In this document: one piece after another, positions 32,817 to 44,131 of the stretch | Position numbering within the stretch: position 1 is the stretch's first letter | Layout: each line of letters begins with the position of its first letter | Source: Adiantum capillus-veneris | Taxonomy: Eukaryota; Streptophyta; Polypodiopsida; Polypodiales; Pteridaceae | Direction of reading: 5' to 3' | Length of the DNA stretch: 64,000 nucleotides | Assembly: GCA_014529385.2 (NCBI GenBank) | Contig: CM043960.1 | Span: 76,989,910-77,053,909, forward strand | Translations under genes and position numbers: made by a program | The notes under the pieces: generated by a model | Seen by the model: only the letters and a program-made list of their open reading frames with translations | Told to the model about the DNA's origin: nothing | Database searches by the model: none

Positions 32817-32957
32817 CTTGGCTTTCCCTTTGTTTGCTTGCCCGTCTTTCTCTTGAGGTTCAGTAGACTCATCTACTTTCTTCTTCCCCTTGTCGTCCTT
32901 TTTCAGCTCAGCTTTTAAAAGTTGTACTTCCTCTTCAGTGTATGGCTCGACAGGTTG

Positions 32958-34127
32958 CTACTCCAGTATAGCCTCTGACTCCTCATAAGCTCTAATATAT
33001 TGATCATATTGATCAACATGTGGCCTGACTGAGCTAGTTCCGACTTTAGTGGGGTCTGGAACCCACTTTTCTTCAAAGTCCCCCTTTAGAGCTCTTTCCG
33101 CTCTAAACTGCTCCACCAGTCTTTCCATTCTTGCCGCTTTCTGACTTTTGGTTTGCTTGGGAGCAACCTTCTTCTTTGCTTTCTTCATAAGCGGCTCATC
33201 CACATCCTCTACAGGTTCTGAAACTATTTCTAGTTTCTTGCGTGCTCTTGTGGACGCCCTTTTGGATACTTCGGGCTGTTCTTCCTCCTCATTGGCTTCT
33301 CTAAGCCACTCATTCTGGGAGGGAACCTTTGGCCACTGATCTCTAGCTCCAATAGCTTCATAAGCTATTCTTGTCAGAACTTCAGCTCCTCCTATATACT
33401 TTGGCTTCTCGTTGTGCATGGCAATTACTTGCTCGTGGATGTGTTGAGCGTAATTCACCTCCTTTGGCATATTGCTCTTCAATGCCCATGTGATGGTGGT
33501 TGCAATGGCATGGGGTGGTGTCGTATACTTTTGCGGTCTTTTACTGCAAATATGGAGAAACTGGTTGTACAGTCGGCAAAGGTTTGCCGCTCTTTGGTCT
33601 GCCATATCTCCATAAGTTGCATTCTGTTTCTTGGACCCATAAACCTCTATAGCCTCCCTTCTTTCCCTGACAGAGCTCCCTTTGTTGTGCAGCTTCAATG
33701 CATCTGCAATGAGCTGTGGAGTGATCTGTACCTCTACTTTCTCTCCATCTATTGCTGTCAATGTGGCTTTCCCATCCTTCTGAATGGAGGTTGCCAACTC
33801 ATACACTCTTCTTGTATCCACACCTGATGGTCTCGAGGTGAAGAATCTGTGCAAGTCTGCCCTTTCCAGGTACCTGCTGATGTTCTCTGACCTGCTATAA
33901 TCCACCAATTCTTGTGGGATCATCGGTATATCCACCGCTTGCCCTTGAGGATCTCTGAAAGTCCCCTGGTAGATCTTTATTCCCTCTTGTTCCAGTACTG
34001 CTTCCTCCACCCAAGTTTTGGTTGGCTTGAGGGTTTCTGCTGGAATGTCAAAGGGTTCTGCTTCTGCAAGAGCATCTTTGATTGTCGGTCTTTTTCTCTT
34101 TGTTGCTGATGACTTTGCGGAATCCAT
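32958..34127 (-). CDS. Element E accessory ORF 1 (389 codons), nuclear-type protein with a plant-transposon-like domain
   Basis: It starts MDSAKSSATKRKRPT with a KRKRP nuclear-localisation-like motif. The middle (residues about 60-170: PQELVDYSRSENISRYLERA, VDTRRVYELATSIQKDGKAT, GEKVEVQITPQLIADALKLH) has the layout of the plant transposon-associated domain found in Athila/Ogre extra ORFs, in which a VYEFYANL-type helix is followed by a strand and an INxxLGL-type helix. That likeness is by pattern only. The C-terminal third is Lys/Arg-rich (MKKAKKKVAPKQTKSQKAAR). A GTTACAG sequence just before the ATG resembles a 3' splice site, so expression from a spliced RNA is possible. Confidence 0.6.
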   Translation of the reverse strand: MDSAKSSATKRKRPTIKDALAEAEPFDIPAETLKPTKTWVEEAVLEQEGIKIYQGTFRDPQGQAVDIPMIPQELVDYSRSENISRYLERADLHRFFTSRPSGVDTRRVYELATSIQKDGKATLTAIDGEKVEVQITPQLIADALKLHNKGSSVRERREAIEVYGSKKQNATYGDMADQRAANLCRLYNQFLHICSKRPQKYTTPPHAIATTITWALKSNMPKEVNYAQHIHEQVIAMHNEKPKYIGGAEVLTRIAYEAIGARDQWPKVPSQNEWLREANEEEEQPEVSKRASTRARKKLEIVSEPVEDVDEPLMKKAKKKVAPKQTKSQKAARMERLVEQFRAERALKGDFEEKWVPDPTKVGTSSVRPHVDQYDQYIRAYEESEAILE

Positions 34128-34293
34128 GGATCCTGTAACTCCAATTTCAGAAGTTAGCGTCTTTTTAGTACTGAAAGCCGAAATGAAGCTTTTAACTATT
34201 CAAATGACTTGAAAATTGAAACATGAGCTATTCAGGGCCTAAGGATGCAGGGTAGGTGAAAAAATATGCAAACTGGGCTCAAAATCATGCTGG

Positions 34294-35303
34294 AGACATC
34301 ATACGTGTATGATGTCTTTTGTGTCAAAATGACCTCATATTGGTTGTGCTTGTAGCTGATAGTGTATACATGAGTATCATATGCTTGGATTTGAGTTTGG
34401 ATACCATTTGGTCAAGTTTTGGCCAGTTTAGTCCAGTTCAGGCTCTTGGAAAAATTTTGAAAGGGAATTGGATTTTATGATCCAAATTGGATAAAACTTG
34501 GTGGTTCACCTTCAAATGGCATGTAGATCACTTCTGTTTGGTGGTTGAAGCCCTGAGGTGCCAAAATCACATAGTGAGACATCATACGCGTATGATGTCT
34601 TTTAGTGTATTTTTGGACCAAATTTCTCTATAAGCTTGGATTTGGCTTTAGATAGGCTTATTCAGTGGATTTATGAAGTTTGGATAGATTTTGGGCTAAA
34701 AATAGCTCTGGAGACATCATACGCGTATGATGTCTTTTTCATCAATTTTTCATGGGATTGGTTTTGTGGACTCCCCATGTACTAGTGAAGGACTGTCCCT
34801 ACTCAAATCTTGGTTTGGACTTGAGTATGTTGGATTTGGGCTAAAATAGGCTTTGGATGAAGGATTTTCCCTCAATTGGGCTAATGGGGTGATCCACTTG
34901 ACCAAATGGTTCCAAATTTCATATGTAGCATGTATTAGATATATATAATGGATGTATGATGACAAATGAGCAGTTTTGGCTCTGTAAGTGCAAATAGACA
35001 TCATACGCGTATGATGTCTTTTGTGTCAAAATGGTGCTTTTTGGTTCCAGATAGCTTGTAAATGTGTTAATCAACAATCCTACAAAGTTTCATTGAGTTT
35101 GGAGTTATTTTGACAAAATTAGGACCAAAATTCAATTTTATGGCCTACTTTGCGTCTTTTTGGTTTTCCTTGGGTTTTCTAACTCCAATTCTCATGATAC
35201 TTGGTTCATAGGATGTGATTAACATGTGGAATGAGGCTATGCACTCAAATGTTGAAATGGATGTGAAAATCATGCTGTGAGACATCATACGCGTATGATG
35301 TCT
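34294..35303. repeat. Element E 3' palindrome block (five copies of a 24-bp palindrome)
   Basis: Copies lie at 34294-34317, 34577-34600, 34712-34735, 34996-35019 and 35280-35303. The core is ACATCATACGCGTATGATGT, extended by AG and CT at the ends. Four copies are perfect palindromes and the first has one base changed. Start-to-start distances are 283, 135, 284 and 284 bp. The DNA between them is AT-rich, non-coding and weakly self-similar (for example TTTTGTGTCAAAATG follows two of the copies). Confidence 0.95.
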
Positions 35304-36945
35304 TTTCTTGAAATGTTGGTCTTTTTGTGCTAAGAATGCTTTGTGCTAGTGCCCTAAGCCCTGCTAACTAGTTTTCAACTTAAAAAGTCATCAGTTTAGC
35401 TAAAAAGCCCCCTTATAGGCATTTCAGTCTCCGAAGTCGTCTTTTTGCCTTGGAGTTGAATTTCTTCAACTTTTTTTCTCGAGAGTTGCATTTCCAGCTC
35501 ATTGGATATGTTGTGAAGCCATCTGTTTGGTTGAACTTGACTTTGGCTCACCGTTCTCCATCTTTCTCCATTTGGTTGCCCGAAAGCGTCTTTTTCACCA
35601 TCGGTAAGTGAATCAGCTTTCTTTTGGGTTTTGCTTGCAAACATAAGTCATCCATGTATATTTGAAGCTGCTTGTGAAGTTTCATTTCATTCGGTCGTCA
35701 ATTTCAGCCGTTATGCCAAAATGACGCTTTGTGTGTCCGTAGCCGAATCGGTTGTTTTGACCCACTTTTGGTGGTCCAAACCTGGAGATACTCCATGGTT
35801 GCATTGCCCTTGATGTTGTTAAGCTTCATGAGAAGTTTTGTGTCGTTTCGACAACTTTTTCCTGTTTGCCTCTTGCAGGCTCTATTGACCTAGGGTTTTT
35901 CAAGTTGTTCTTTCTCAAGCTTTGAGTGTTAGAAACCCATCTTCTATGTTAGGGTAACCCACCTCTAAGTTCTTGCAAGGTTTGGTTAGGCGGTTGTGCC
36001 CCTACCTAGCGTTCCTCCCCATTCCCCGTCTGCTCTTGTTTCTTGGTTTTGGTTAGTTTTCGCGACAAAAGTTAATGATAAGCATCAAAAGCTTATGGCA
36101 ACGAGTCTACCTCTCATGTCTGGTGTCCTCTGAGCTCTCGTAGCAGTCGTAGAAGGCGGTAGAAGGTCGGATGCTCCTGTGTGCTCTTTGCTCTCTCCAA
36201 GAAGGTAATAGTGGAAATGAGCTTGAAAGTGAAGTGAAAAATACTTAACTTCGGACTTCCCGGATCACTTGTTACCAAATTTGACATGTGCTCCTATCTC
36301 GTCGTGAAATGCACTTTAGGATTTGAAATTTCTCAATTTGGACTCTGTTTGACCTGTTTCTAAGAAATCTGTCCACTTTGCCAAAATTCTGTCATTTCGG
36401 GCTTTCCGCAACTTTTTCAGAATTGTACCCAATTTTTACCATGGGTTGCCCTTGTCATTAGGACCATCACTGTCTATTCTTTTCTTTTTTCCTATCTCAT
36501 TTCACCTGCTTTTTTATTTTTCTTTTACTTTTATCAAGAAAATCATAAAAAATAAAAGAAAATAGCAAATTGAAGCCAAAAAATTCCAAACATACACAAT
36601 AAATAGCTGGTAACCCTGTGTATATGAATATACACTTATCTGTGATTTCTGGACTTGGATTACCACTTTTTTCCACTTTATAGCTCCAAAAACACTCTTA
36701 TTTAGTGATATTTACACGTCTAGAGACCCAAATTCATCATTTGATCTCTTCTTGTTGCAAACAAGGTATATAAGGGCATAAATATTATCATTATCCGCAA
36801 TCAAACATAAAAATTGCAAAATCATGTAAGACACTGCCCTTGTAATATATATATTTTTTTCTTTGTTTTTGGCGCTTGTAGCTGCTTTGTAACTCCTGTA
36901 TACCTGTATACCTCCCCCCCTCCTAGTCTGAGTCCTCCCGGACGA
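35304..36945. other. Element E non-coding stretch between palindrome block and pol
   Basis: This is AT-rich and no protein is supported on either strand. Near 36500-36560 the sequence is A/T homopolymer-rich. With 34128-35303 this makes about 2.8 kb of non-coding DNA between pol and the accessory genes. It is long enough to hold an internal promoter or splice acceptor for the accessory ORFs, but none can be proven by eye. Confidence 0.5.
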
Positions 36946-38200
36946 CTATGAAGTGTCTGTGGGCGAAACATTGTAGTTGTTTTGGTCATAAGTTCCAAAT
37001 GCAATTGTAGAGCGATGATACAACATCCTTTCCAATAAAGCTGCTCTTTGTTTGATTGAAAGATTGTTGGTCGGGTTTCGGGTTGGTTTTGGCACTTCGG
37101 TAGTAGAATCAGTAGATAGATTCTTCTTTACCTTGTTGTTCTTTTTCACAATCCAAATCTGCTTCCGCTTCACTTGTGCTTGCCACAAACTCTTTGCGAC
37201 CCAAACCTGCTTTGTCCTTTGTGTTGATTTCCTCGCCTTGAAATACCTAGGAGTTTCCGTTGATTGTACTGAAGGGAGTTCCTGTTTACAAATCTTTGGG
37301 ATCCAAATTTGCTTGCTATAGCTTTGTGCTGTCATGAACTTCTTTGGAATCCAAATCTGTTTCACTGTCCTTGATTGTCTGGAATCACTCTGTTGTCTGG
37401 TATTGAAGACTCTGTTTTCCACCTTTGTTTTCTCTGGCACCACCTTTTTTGGTCTCCATATCAACTTTGACTCCGTTTTTTCCCAAGGTTGAGCTGTTAT
37501 ATTATTGCTTGTCTTCCTTATCCACTGTTGAGAATTCCTCGTCGAAGAGTAATCCGGTTGTATAGAAACTTTTGGTTGCCATTGCTTCTTCTTTTTCTCT
37601 GGTTGTTGTTTACCTTTGTGCTTGGATTCTTCCTTTGGAGTTGGCTCTGTTTCTTTGGTGAACTTAACTGATTGGCTTTCACCTTCGTATTTGATAAGCA
37701 CTGATTTAGAACTCCAGTCAATCATTGCATTGTATTGTTTCTGCCATGGTTGTCCTAGCAATAATGGTTGTTGTGTAGCTTGGTCTTCAACCACGTAAAA
37801 CATATGAGGATACACATATTGGTTAATCTGTATATGTAAAACTGTGCATCCGACAGTTTTGATTGAATTCTCAGAGTAACTCTTTAACTCTTGCTTGGCA
37901 GTTAGTAGTTTAGTGTCATTTGTCAATTGTCTATACAAACTGAGTGAAAGTAGGTTAGCTTGAGCTCCTGAATCCAATAGTGCTCTGGCTTTGATTTGGT
38001 TGGTTCCTACTTTGCATTCAATGATGGGTTCTTCTTTGTCATTATCCATTTCTGTTATACTAACTGCGTTTATTTGTAGTGCTCCTTCATTACGCTGTTT
38101 CTGACGCAGTAGTCTTCTTTTCTCCATTTTTTCCTTCGCCTCGGCTTGCGCTTCCTCCACAATCATTTTCTTTTTCTGGACACGCAACTTTTCTTGATGT
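36946..38200 (-). CDS. Element E post-integrase region: second protease-like domain and Trp-repeat tail (fossil)
   Basis: After the integrase C-terminus and a Lys/Glu-rich linker, the same open frame continues into a retropepsin-like domain: IIECKVGTNQIKARALLDSG with active-site DSGA at about 37970, and LLLGQPWQ at about 37740-37765. The 75-residue spacing between the two motifs equals that of the element's ordinary protease (42700 to 42475). A basic tail follows with about seven W-x-x-K units (WQPK, WIRK, WRPK, WIPK, WIPK, WVAK, WIVK) between about 37580 and 37140. No such tail is familiar to me from Ty3/gypsy elements. Confidence 0.75.
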
Positions 38201-39490
38201 ATTTTGAGAAGCATGTCTTGGGTTAGCGGCAAAAGATACTTTTTCACTCTGCATCCACTAATCCAATTGGGCATTTCTTCTCCGTCTAATGTAGCAAGCT
38301 TGACGGCTCCACTTGGTGATAGATCTTTAATCACCAGAGGTCCCATCCCTCGCTTTTTAAGCTTCTTAGCATGCTGTTTCAGAGTGTAAACTAGGACATA
38401 GTCCCCAACCTTAAACTCTTTAGTCCGCACATGCTTATCAAAAAATTCCTTTTGTCGCCTTTTTTGAGCGTAGATAGAAGCTACTGCTTTTAGGCAAAGC
38501 TCATCTAGCTTTTCCAGGTCATCTATTCTATCAGAAAGCTCATGCCCTGTCCACTCTAGATCCTTAGCCACCCTTAATGTTGAAATCAAGAATTCTATTG
38601 GTAAGATAGCATTTAGCCCAAAAACCATGTTATATGGGGTCGTTCCTATTGATGTTTTATATGCTACCCTATATGCCCATAATGTTGAATGCAACTTCTG
38701 GTCCCAGTCAGTTCTCGACTCAGATACAATCTTCGTAAGGACCGTGCATATGGTTTTGTTTGTTGCCTCAGCTTGTCCGTTTGCTTGTGGATGATACGGG
38801 GCTGATTTCCTATGGATTACCATGAATTCATCTAGAAGGATCTCTATCACTTCATTTATAAAATGTGTGCCTCGATCACTCACAATTTCTATTGGCAATC
38901 CATATCGTACAAGGACGTATTCATATAGAAATTGTGCCGTGGTCCTGGCATCTGCTTTTTGAGTTGCCTTTGCTTCGACCCACTTTGTTAGATAGTCTGT
39001 AGCCACAATGATGTATTGTGCATGAGTCTTATATGTAGGAGGTGAAATGGGTCCGACATAATCAATCCCCCATTTTGCAAAAGCTCTTGCCCCCATCATT
39101 GGTCTAAGCGGCATATCATCTCTTTTAAGTGGCACTTTGGTCCGCTGACAGTCATCGCACCGTCTAACGTATTCCTCGGCGTCCATATGTAATGTTGGCC
39201 ACCATATTCCTGCGGCTAAGACAAGTTTTGCTGTCTTATCACCTGAGAAATGGCCTCCACCTACTCCTCCATGAGCTTGCTCTAGGATTATCACATACTC
39301 AGACTCTGTTGCGCAAATCCTAAGCTGGTTGTCTTTACATCTCTTATAGAGTTGATCTCCTATTAAAGCGTAATCTCTAGCTTCTGTCTCTACAGATTTC
39401 TGACGAGCTTTTGACGTTCCTTCTGGGAAAGTTCTATTTGTGAGATATTCAACAATATACTGACTCCATTCTGGAGCGATCGTTATCTGA
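38200..39490 (-). CDS. Element E integrase with second zinc module (fossil)
   Basis: From about 39485 the frame reads APEWSQYIVEYLTNRTFPEG, then an H2C2 motif (HGGVGGGHFSGDK to CDDC) at about 39280-39140. The DDE core follows: FAKWGIDYVGPISPPTYKTH, VATDYLTKWVEAKA, YGLPIEIVSDRGTHF, SAPYHPQANGQAEATNKTIC. A C-terminal part has FKVGDYVLVYTLKQHAKKLK and GMGPLVIKDLSPSGAVKLA. The segment before the core is the second copy of a duplicated module (see 39520-39861). Confidence 0.85.
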
Positions 39491-39519
39491 TATAATGTCG
39501 AATACTCTGCTGGCGGTTT

Positions 39520-39861
39520 TGATGAACATACAATACATACAGTGACATATTCATGTACGCTTTCTTTCATTCCTGGCCAATAGACTCCCAATTGTAACAA
39601 ATTCCTATATGTGTTCCTTCTTGAACAATGAAATGCACATTCCTGAACATGTGCTTCGTGCAGATATATATTATATTCCTCAGGATTGATGCATAGTCGT
39701 AAAACATGATCATTTCCCAATTGATACAACCTTCCTGCAACCAATTGAAGATTCTTGGATTGCTGAATAGCAATATGTTTCTGGTTGTATTCTCCTCTAT
39801 CGAACTCTCCTCCATAGGTTAATAGGTTAACGACATTTTGAGACCACTTCGGTATCATTTC
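39520..39861 (-). CDS. Element E extra integrase-type zinc-binding module (fossil)
   Basis: The minus-strand frame reads MIPKWSQNVVNLLT, then LRLCINPEEYNIYLHEAHVQ, YRNLLQLGVYWPGMKESVHE and YVTVCIVC. It aligns along its length (WSQ-LT, LY-D-LR-C-EY-L-AH-H-T-LL-G-WP-EYV-C-C) with the module at 39140-39485 directly behind it. Ty3/gypsy integrases normally carry one such H2C2 domain. Here two follow in tandem, about 125 residues apart, before a single catalytic core. Confidence 0.75.
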
Positions 39862-39869
39862 TATGTTGA

Positions 39870-41325
39870 ACAAGTACGCGTCTGGCATGTCGTCATCTAC
39901 TCCTATAGGGTCTTCTCCATTCGTCAATCGCGAAAGATGATCAGCTCTAAGATGTGTTTTTCCTTTCTTTACTACTACCGTGAAGTCGAATTCCAGTAAG
40001 ATAATGAACCATCTCACTATTCTCCCGGTATTGCATGGTTTATTCACTAGGTAGAGCAAGGCTTGGTGATCCGTAAAAAACACAAACTTGTTGGCTAGAA
40101 GATAATGCCGAAATTTCTTCACAGCATATATCATTCCTAATCCCTCTCGCTCTGTTGTGGTGTAATTCTTCTCTGCATTGTTGAGCTGTCGACTGGCGTA
40201 ACAGATAGGAAAATCCATGTTTCCTTCTTCTGGCTGAGCCAGAATGCATCCTATTGCATATGCCGAAGCATCTATGTGCACATGGAATATCTTCTCCCAA
40301 TCTGGTGATTTCAAGACTGGAGCAGTAATGAGTGCCTCTTTCAATTTCTTGAACGATTCCTCACACTCCTCTGTCCATTCAAAGTTCACTATTAGCCTGT
40401 AAAGTGGTTGGCCTATTATAGCGTACATGTAAATGAATCGTCTATAATATCCGCAATGTCCCATAAAGCTCTGTACTTGTTTCGCATTGGTTGGTCTAGG
40501 CATATCCACTATAACTTTTATCTTCTCTAAATCCGTGGATATTCCGTTTTGTGAGACAATATGTCCCAGAATTCTGCCCTGTCGGACCATAAACACACAT
40601 TTCTCAGGATTGAGACAAATGCGATATGTCCTACATTTCTCAAATACTTTTCTTAGGTGTTCTAGATGCTCATCTCTCAGAAGAGAATGTACACATAAGT
40701 CATCCATGTATATTTCTAGAAACAACCTTAAGTATTCTTTGAAAGCATGCGTCATCAGCCTCTGGAAGGTTGCGGGAGCATTGGTTAGACCAAAAGGCAT
40801 AACCCGATAAGCATAAATTTCCCACTCAGTTGCAAAAGCTGTTTTATGTTGATCTTCCAGTGTTATGGCTAGCTGGTTATATCCTGAAAAACCATCAAGA
40901 AAGGAGTAGGCTGTTTTCCCTGATACACGCTCTAGAACATGATTAGTTATCGGCAGGGGATAATTGTCCTTGATTGTTGCAGCATTCACTTTCTTTAAGT
41001 TGACACACACTCGGAGTTTTCCGTTCTTCTTGGGTACTACCACAATCGGAGATACCCAATCGGTGTGTTCAATCTCGTATATGAATTCAGCTTCCATTAG
41101 CTTATCTATCTCTTCTTTGATTCGCTTAGCAAACGTATCATTATATGTGTATGGTCTCTGTCTGCTAGGCTTTGCGTCTTGTTTCAGTGGGATTGTGTGT
41201 TGGCATATCGATGGGTCAACTCCCTTTAAGTCCTTATAAGACCATGCAAACACATCCCTATACTCTCTGAGAAGACTCAAAAGTCTCTCTTCCTCGCCTG
41301 GAGACAAATCTGTGGCTATGTACAC
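39870..41325 (-). CDS. Element E reverse transcriptase and RNase H (fossil)
   Basis: RT motifs in order: [54 protein letters not shown] and the catalytic IYMDDLCVHS at about 40690-40720. RNase H follows with FHVHIDASAYAIGCILAQPE, ICYASRQLNNAEKNYTTTER, FRHYLLANKFVFFTDHQALL and LRADHLSRLTNGE. All lie in a frame that runs on into integrase. No second, archaeal-like RNase H is present, unlike elements B and D. Confidence 0.9.
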
Positions 41326-41783
41326 CGGTCTAGGTGCTCACCTGGAGCTGCTAAATCAACTTTTTTTGCATCCTCCGGTCCGTCATAAGATTCGTTCTCC
41401 TTTCTCTCTCGAATAGGTTGGGTTAATACCACCTTCCTATCCTCTATTGTGAATTTCCTATAGTGAGAGGGAACATCCATGTTTTCCTTGATTTTGGCGT
41501 TTTCGTCCTCTCCACTCTCAAATTCTGTTGTCCAAACTTCTTTCAGAGTTTTCTTGAGCTCTCTGTACTTGTTCTACGTTCTAACTTGGACTCCGTGTGT
41601 TCTCTGTTGCGCTTGTTCTTTTTTTTTTCTGTTTCGTTTTCGTTCCATTCCTTTGAACTTGATTTCTTGAGCTTCTTTTGTCTTTTCGTAAGCTCTTTTG
41701 ATCATTGCCTCTCATTCTTCCAGAAATCTTGTCCTTAACACAATCTTCCGCCTTTACTAGCATTAGGAATTGATTTTTTCCTC

Positions 41784-44110
41784 TTATTCTAGGCATCGGA
41801 TTGGTTCTAACCCCCTTTTTTTTTTCTTTGCTCTATAGCGTTTCTGGCGTTGTTTAGTTTGGTTTGGAAAATCATAAAATCGGACATCCGTTATAGTTTC
41901 TTCGTTTCCGCTTGAATTGTCCGTTGACTCGTTGTCTGCTTCATTTCCCCACTCAGGATGATCGGGAATGTCGTGAAACACTTCCTCTTCATCTTCCTTT
42001 TCCAGTGTATCGTTCTTTTCAGTTTCTTTTTCGAGTACAGTTCTCAACATGAAGTACGGAACCACGTCGTACCCGTCCTTGTCGCAAAATTTTTCGTGGG
42101 ACCATCCGGAATTGCACAAACATCTAGGGTTGCTAGAATGTGTGTCCATTCTAATGGTTCAAGCGTGTCCTCTGGAAAGGGTTCTCCTATATAAGTTTCG
42201 TCTTCGATAGCCCTTTCTAAAACACATTCTTCTCGTTTCAGACTTCCACATTTCGAAGCTCCACACATCCATAACTCCTTGGGTTTACCTAACCAAGCTG
42301 GAAATTCGGATCCCGCCAAAGTAGCAGAATCAAACTCCTCCACCGGTGTTCGGTTCACATCTTTGTAGCTATGGTCTTTCAGGTTCACACGTGTAGTGGT
42401 TTCCATATTTCTCAGGTATATGTGATCGTAGCCCCAATCCTGGACCATTTTCAACTGTCTCATGAATGGTCTTCCCAGTATGATATCATAGTTATTCTCC
42501 TTGTCAAAATCGACAATAGCAAAAGTATGTTCGTATTCAATGCCGCAAGAAGTCACTACCACTTTCTCTAATAACCCCACAGGTTTCTCCATGTGTCCGT
42601 CTGCTAATTGGAGTTTCAACCTAGTATTTCTTATTGCTGGTTTCCCCCATTTTTTCCAGATTTCTTTTGTAGCAATGGCTACCCCAGCTCCGCTGTCTAG
42701 TATTGCCATCGTCTTCACTCCTTGGAATTCAACTGGTAAGGTTGTATTCCCCTCTTCACCTTCACAATACTCTCCGACCTTGTTTAAGGGTACAGGCTTA
42801 GCGTTCTTTTGTGGTTTACTCAGCTCTTGTATTCCCTCTTGAAGTCTCGATGTTGGGTCTTTTATCCAAAATTTCTCCAAGCATTTTCCTACAGTGGTCC
42901 ACATATTTGGTCTTAGCCTCAAAAGCTCAGCTAGAGTGATAGTGCATGTTACTGGTGTTGACAAGATCTCTATCAATCCTTGCGAGTCCATGACTTTTTC
43001 TGATGAGATTCTTCGTGAGGGAAGTGCTCTAATCTCGGATTTTGCTTCATACTCTCCTAAGTATGAAGGTAAGGTATTCAGTGAATGAGGTTTGCTCTCC
43101 ATTGTTCTAACAGAGCCCCCATCTCCCCAGTAAGATTGCAGATCCAAGTCCACTTGAGATCTTGCCTCAAATTCCACTATGGGAGGATTCCTGATGTCCC
43201 TTTCCCAATTTGTCTGATTAGCTTGGCAACTTAGCTCGTTTGCAAAGTTTGCCTCTCTCACTTGTTTCCAAAATTCATTGTAATCCTCATCTCTTCCGTA
43301 AGACCTCTGTATGACTGGATGAAAACTCTCTATCTCCTGATCGGTTGTGTTCAATACTATGCGGTCATCCTTGTGTGTATTTTCAGGCTTTTGTGCACTG
43401 GGAGTCTTTTCAGCTACCCGTGAAACGATAGTCTCTTGCTGAATTGGGTTTTCGTTCCACAATTCATTGTTTCTTTTGGTGGTTCTAATAAGGCTTGTGC
43501 AGTCTCGATCATTCTCTGGCACATTTCAAGTCTCTGCTTTTCCAATTCCGCGTTTGGGTATGTCATCCACCTCTGTTCTTGTGTTTGGTTGTTCTTTAAC
43601 CTAGCTTCGTAAGCTCTCATCAGTGCGTCCAATGGTTCGTGTACTTTGTCGACTAGCACTGATCCCCCTGAGCTTAAGCTCGTTGTTTCTTTGATACTCT
43701 TTTGTTTCGTTCTTTCCGGGCTCATCTCTCGTTTCCCGTTTTGACTCTCAAGTTTTTCTAATCTATCTTTAGTTTGCTTTAGTTCCTCAGCTAGAATAGC
43801 GTCTTCACGTTCTTTTCTCAACTTCATGCGTGCTTTTCTAGCTTTCCATGTGTTTCTCTGACTCCGCGGTCCTTGACTAACCACTTCAGTCGCTAACTTT
43901 CCATTCTCAGGTTCTCTAGTGGTTTTCTTAGCTTGAGCTCTAGTAACAACTTGCGTTGGTATCAGAGTTTCATTTTCAGACCCACTGCTGGTAGGAATAG
44001 TTTCTAGCATATTCAATGTCGTCTTTTGCACTTTGTTTGGATTCTTTGAACAATCCTCAATGAAGTGAGTAACCCCACACTCAGTGCAATAAGCGTTAAT
44101 TCTAATGATT
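41784..44110 (-). CDS. Element E zinc knuckle and protease region (fossil)
   Basis: A CCHC-type knuckle (CTECGVTHFIEDC) lies at about 44090-44050, followed by a charged coiled-coil segment (KARKARMKLRKEREDAILAE). The ordinary retropepsin lies at about 42760-42460, with ILDSGAGVAI at about 42700 and IILGRPF near 42475. The part after the protease (WLGKPKELWMCGASKCGSLK and following) has no known domain. The region carries a few breaks. Confidence 0.75.
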
Positions 44111-44131
44111 TCCGTATGTGGACAAACATCA

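Noticed and set aside
34294-35303. Regularly spaced 24-bp repeats as a CRISPR-like array
   Set aside because: The spacing is 125-288 bp, the repeats are palindromic and sit in a plant retroelement, and there is no cas gene. CRISPR does not apply.
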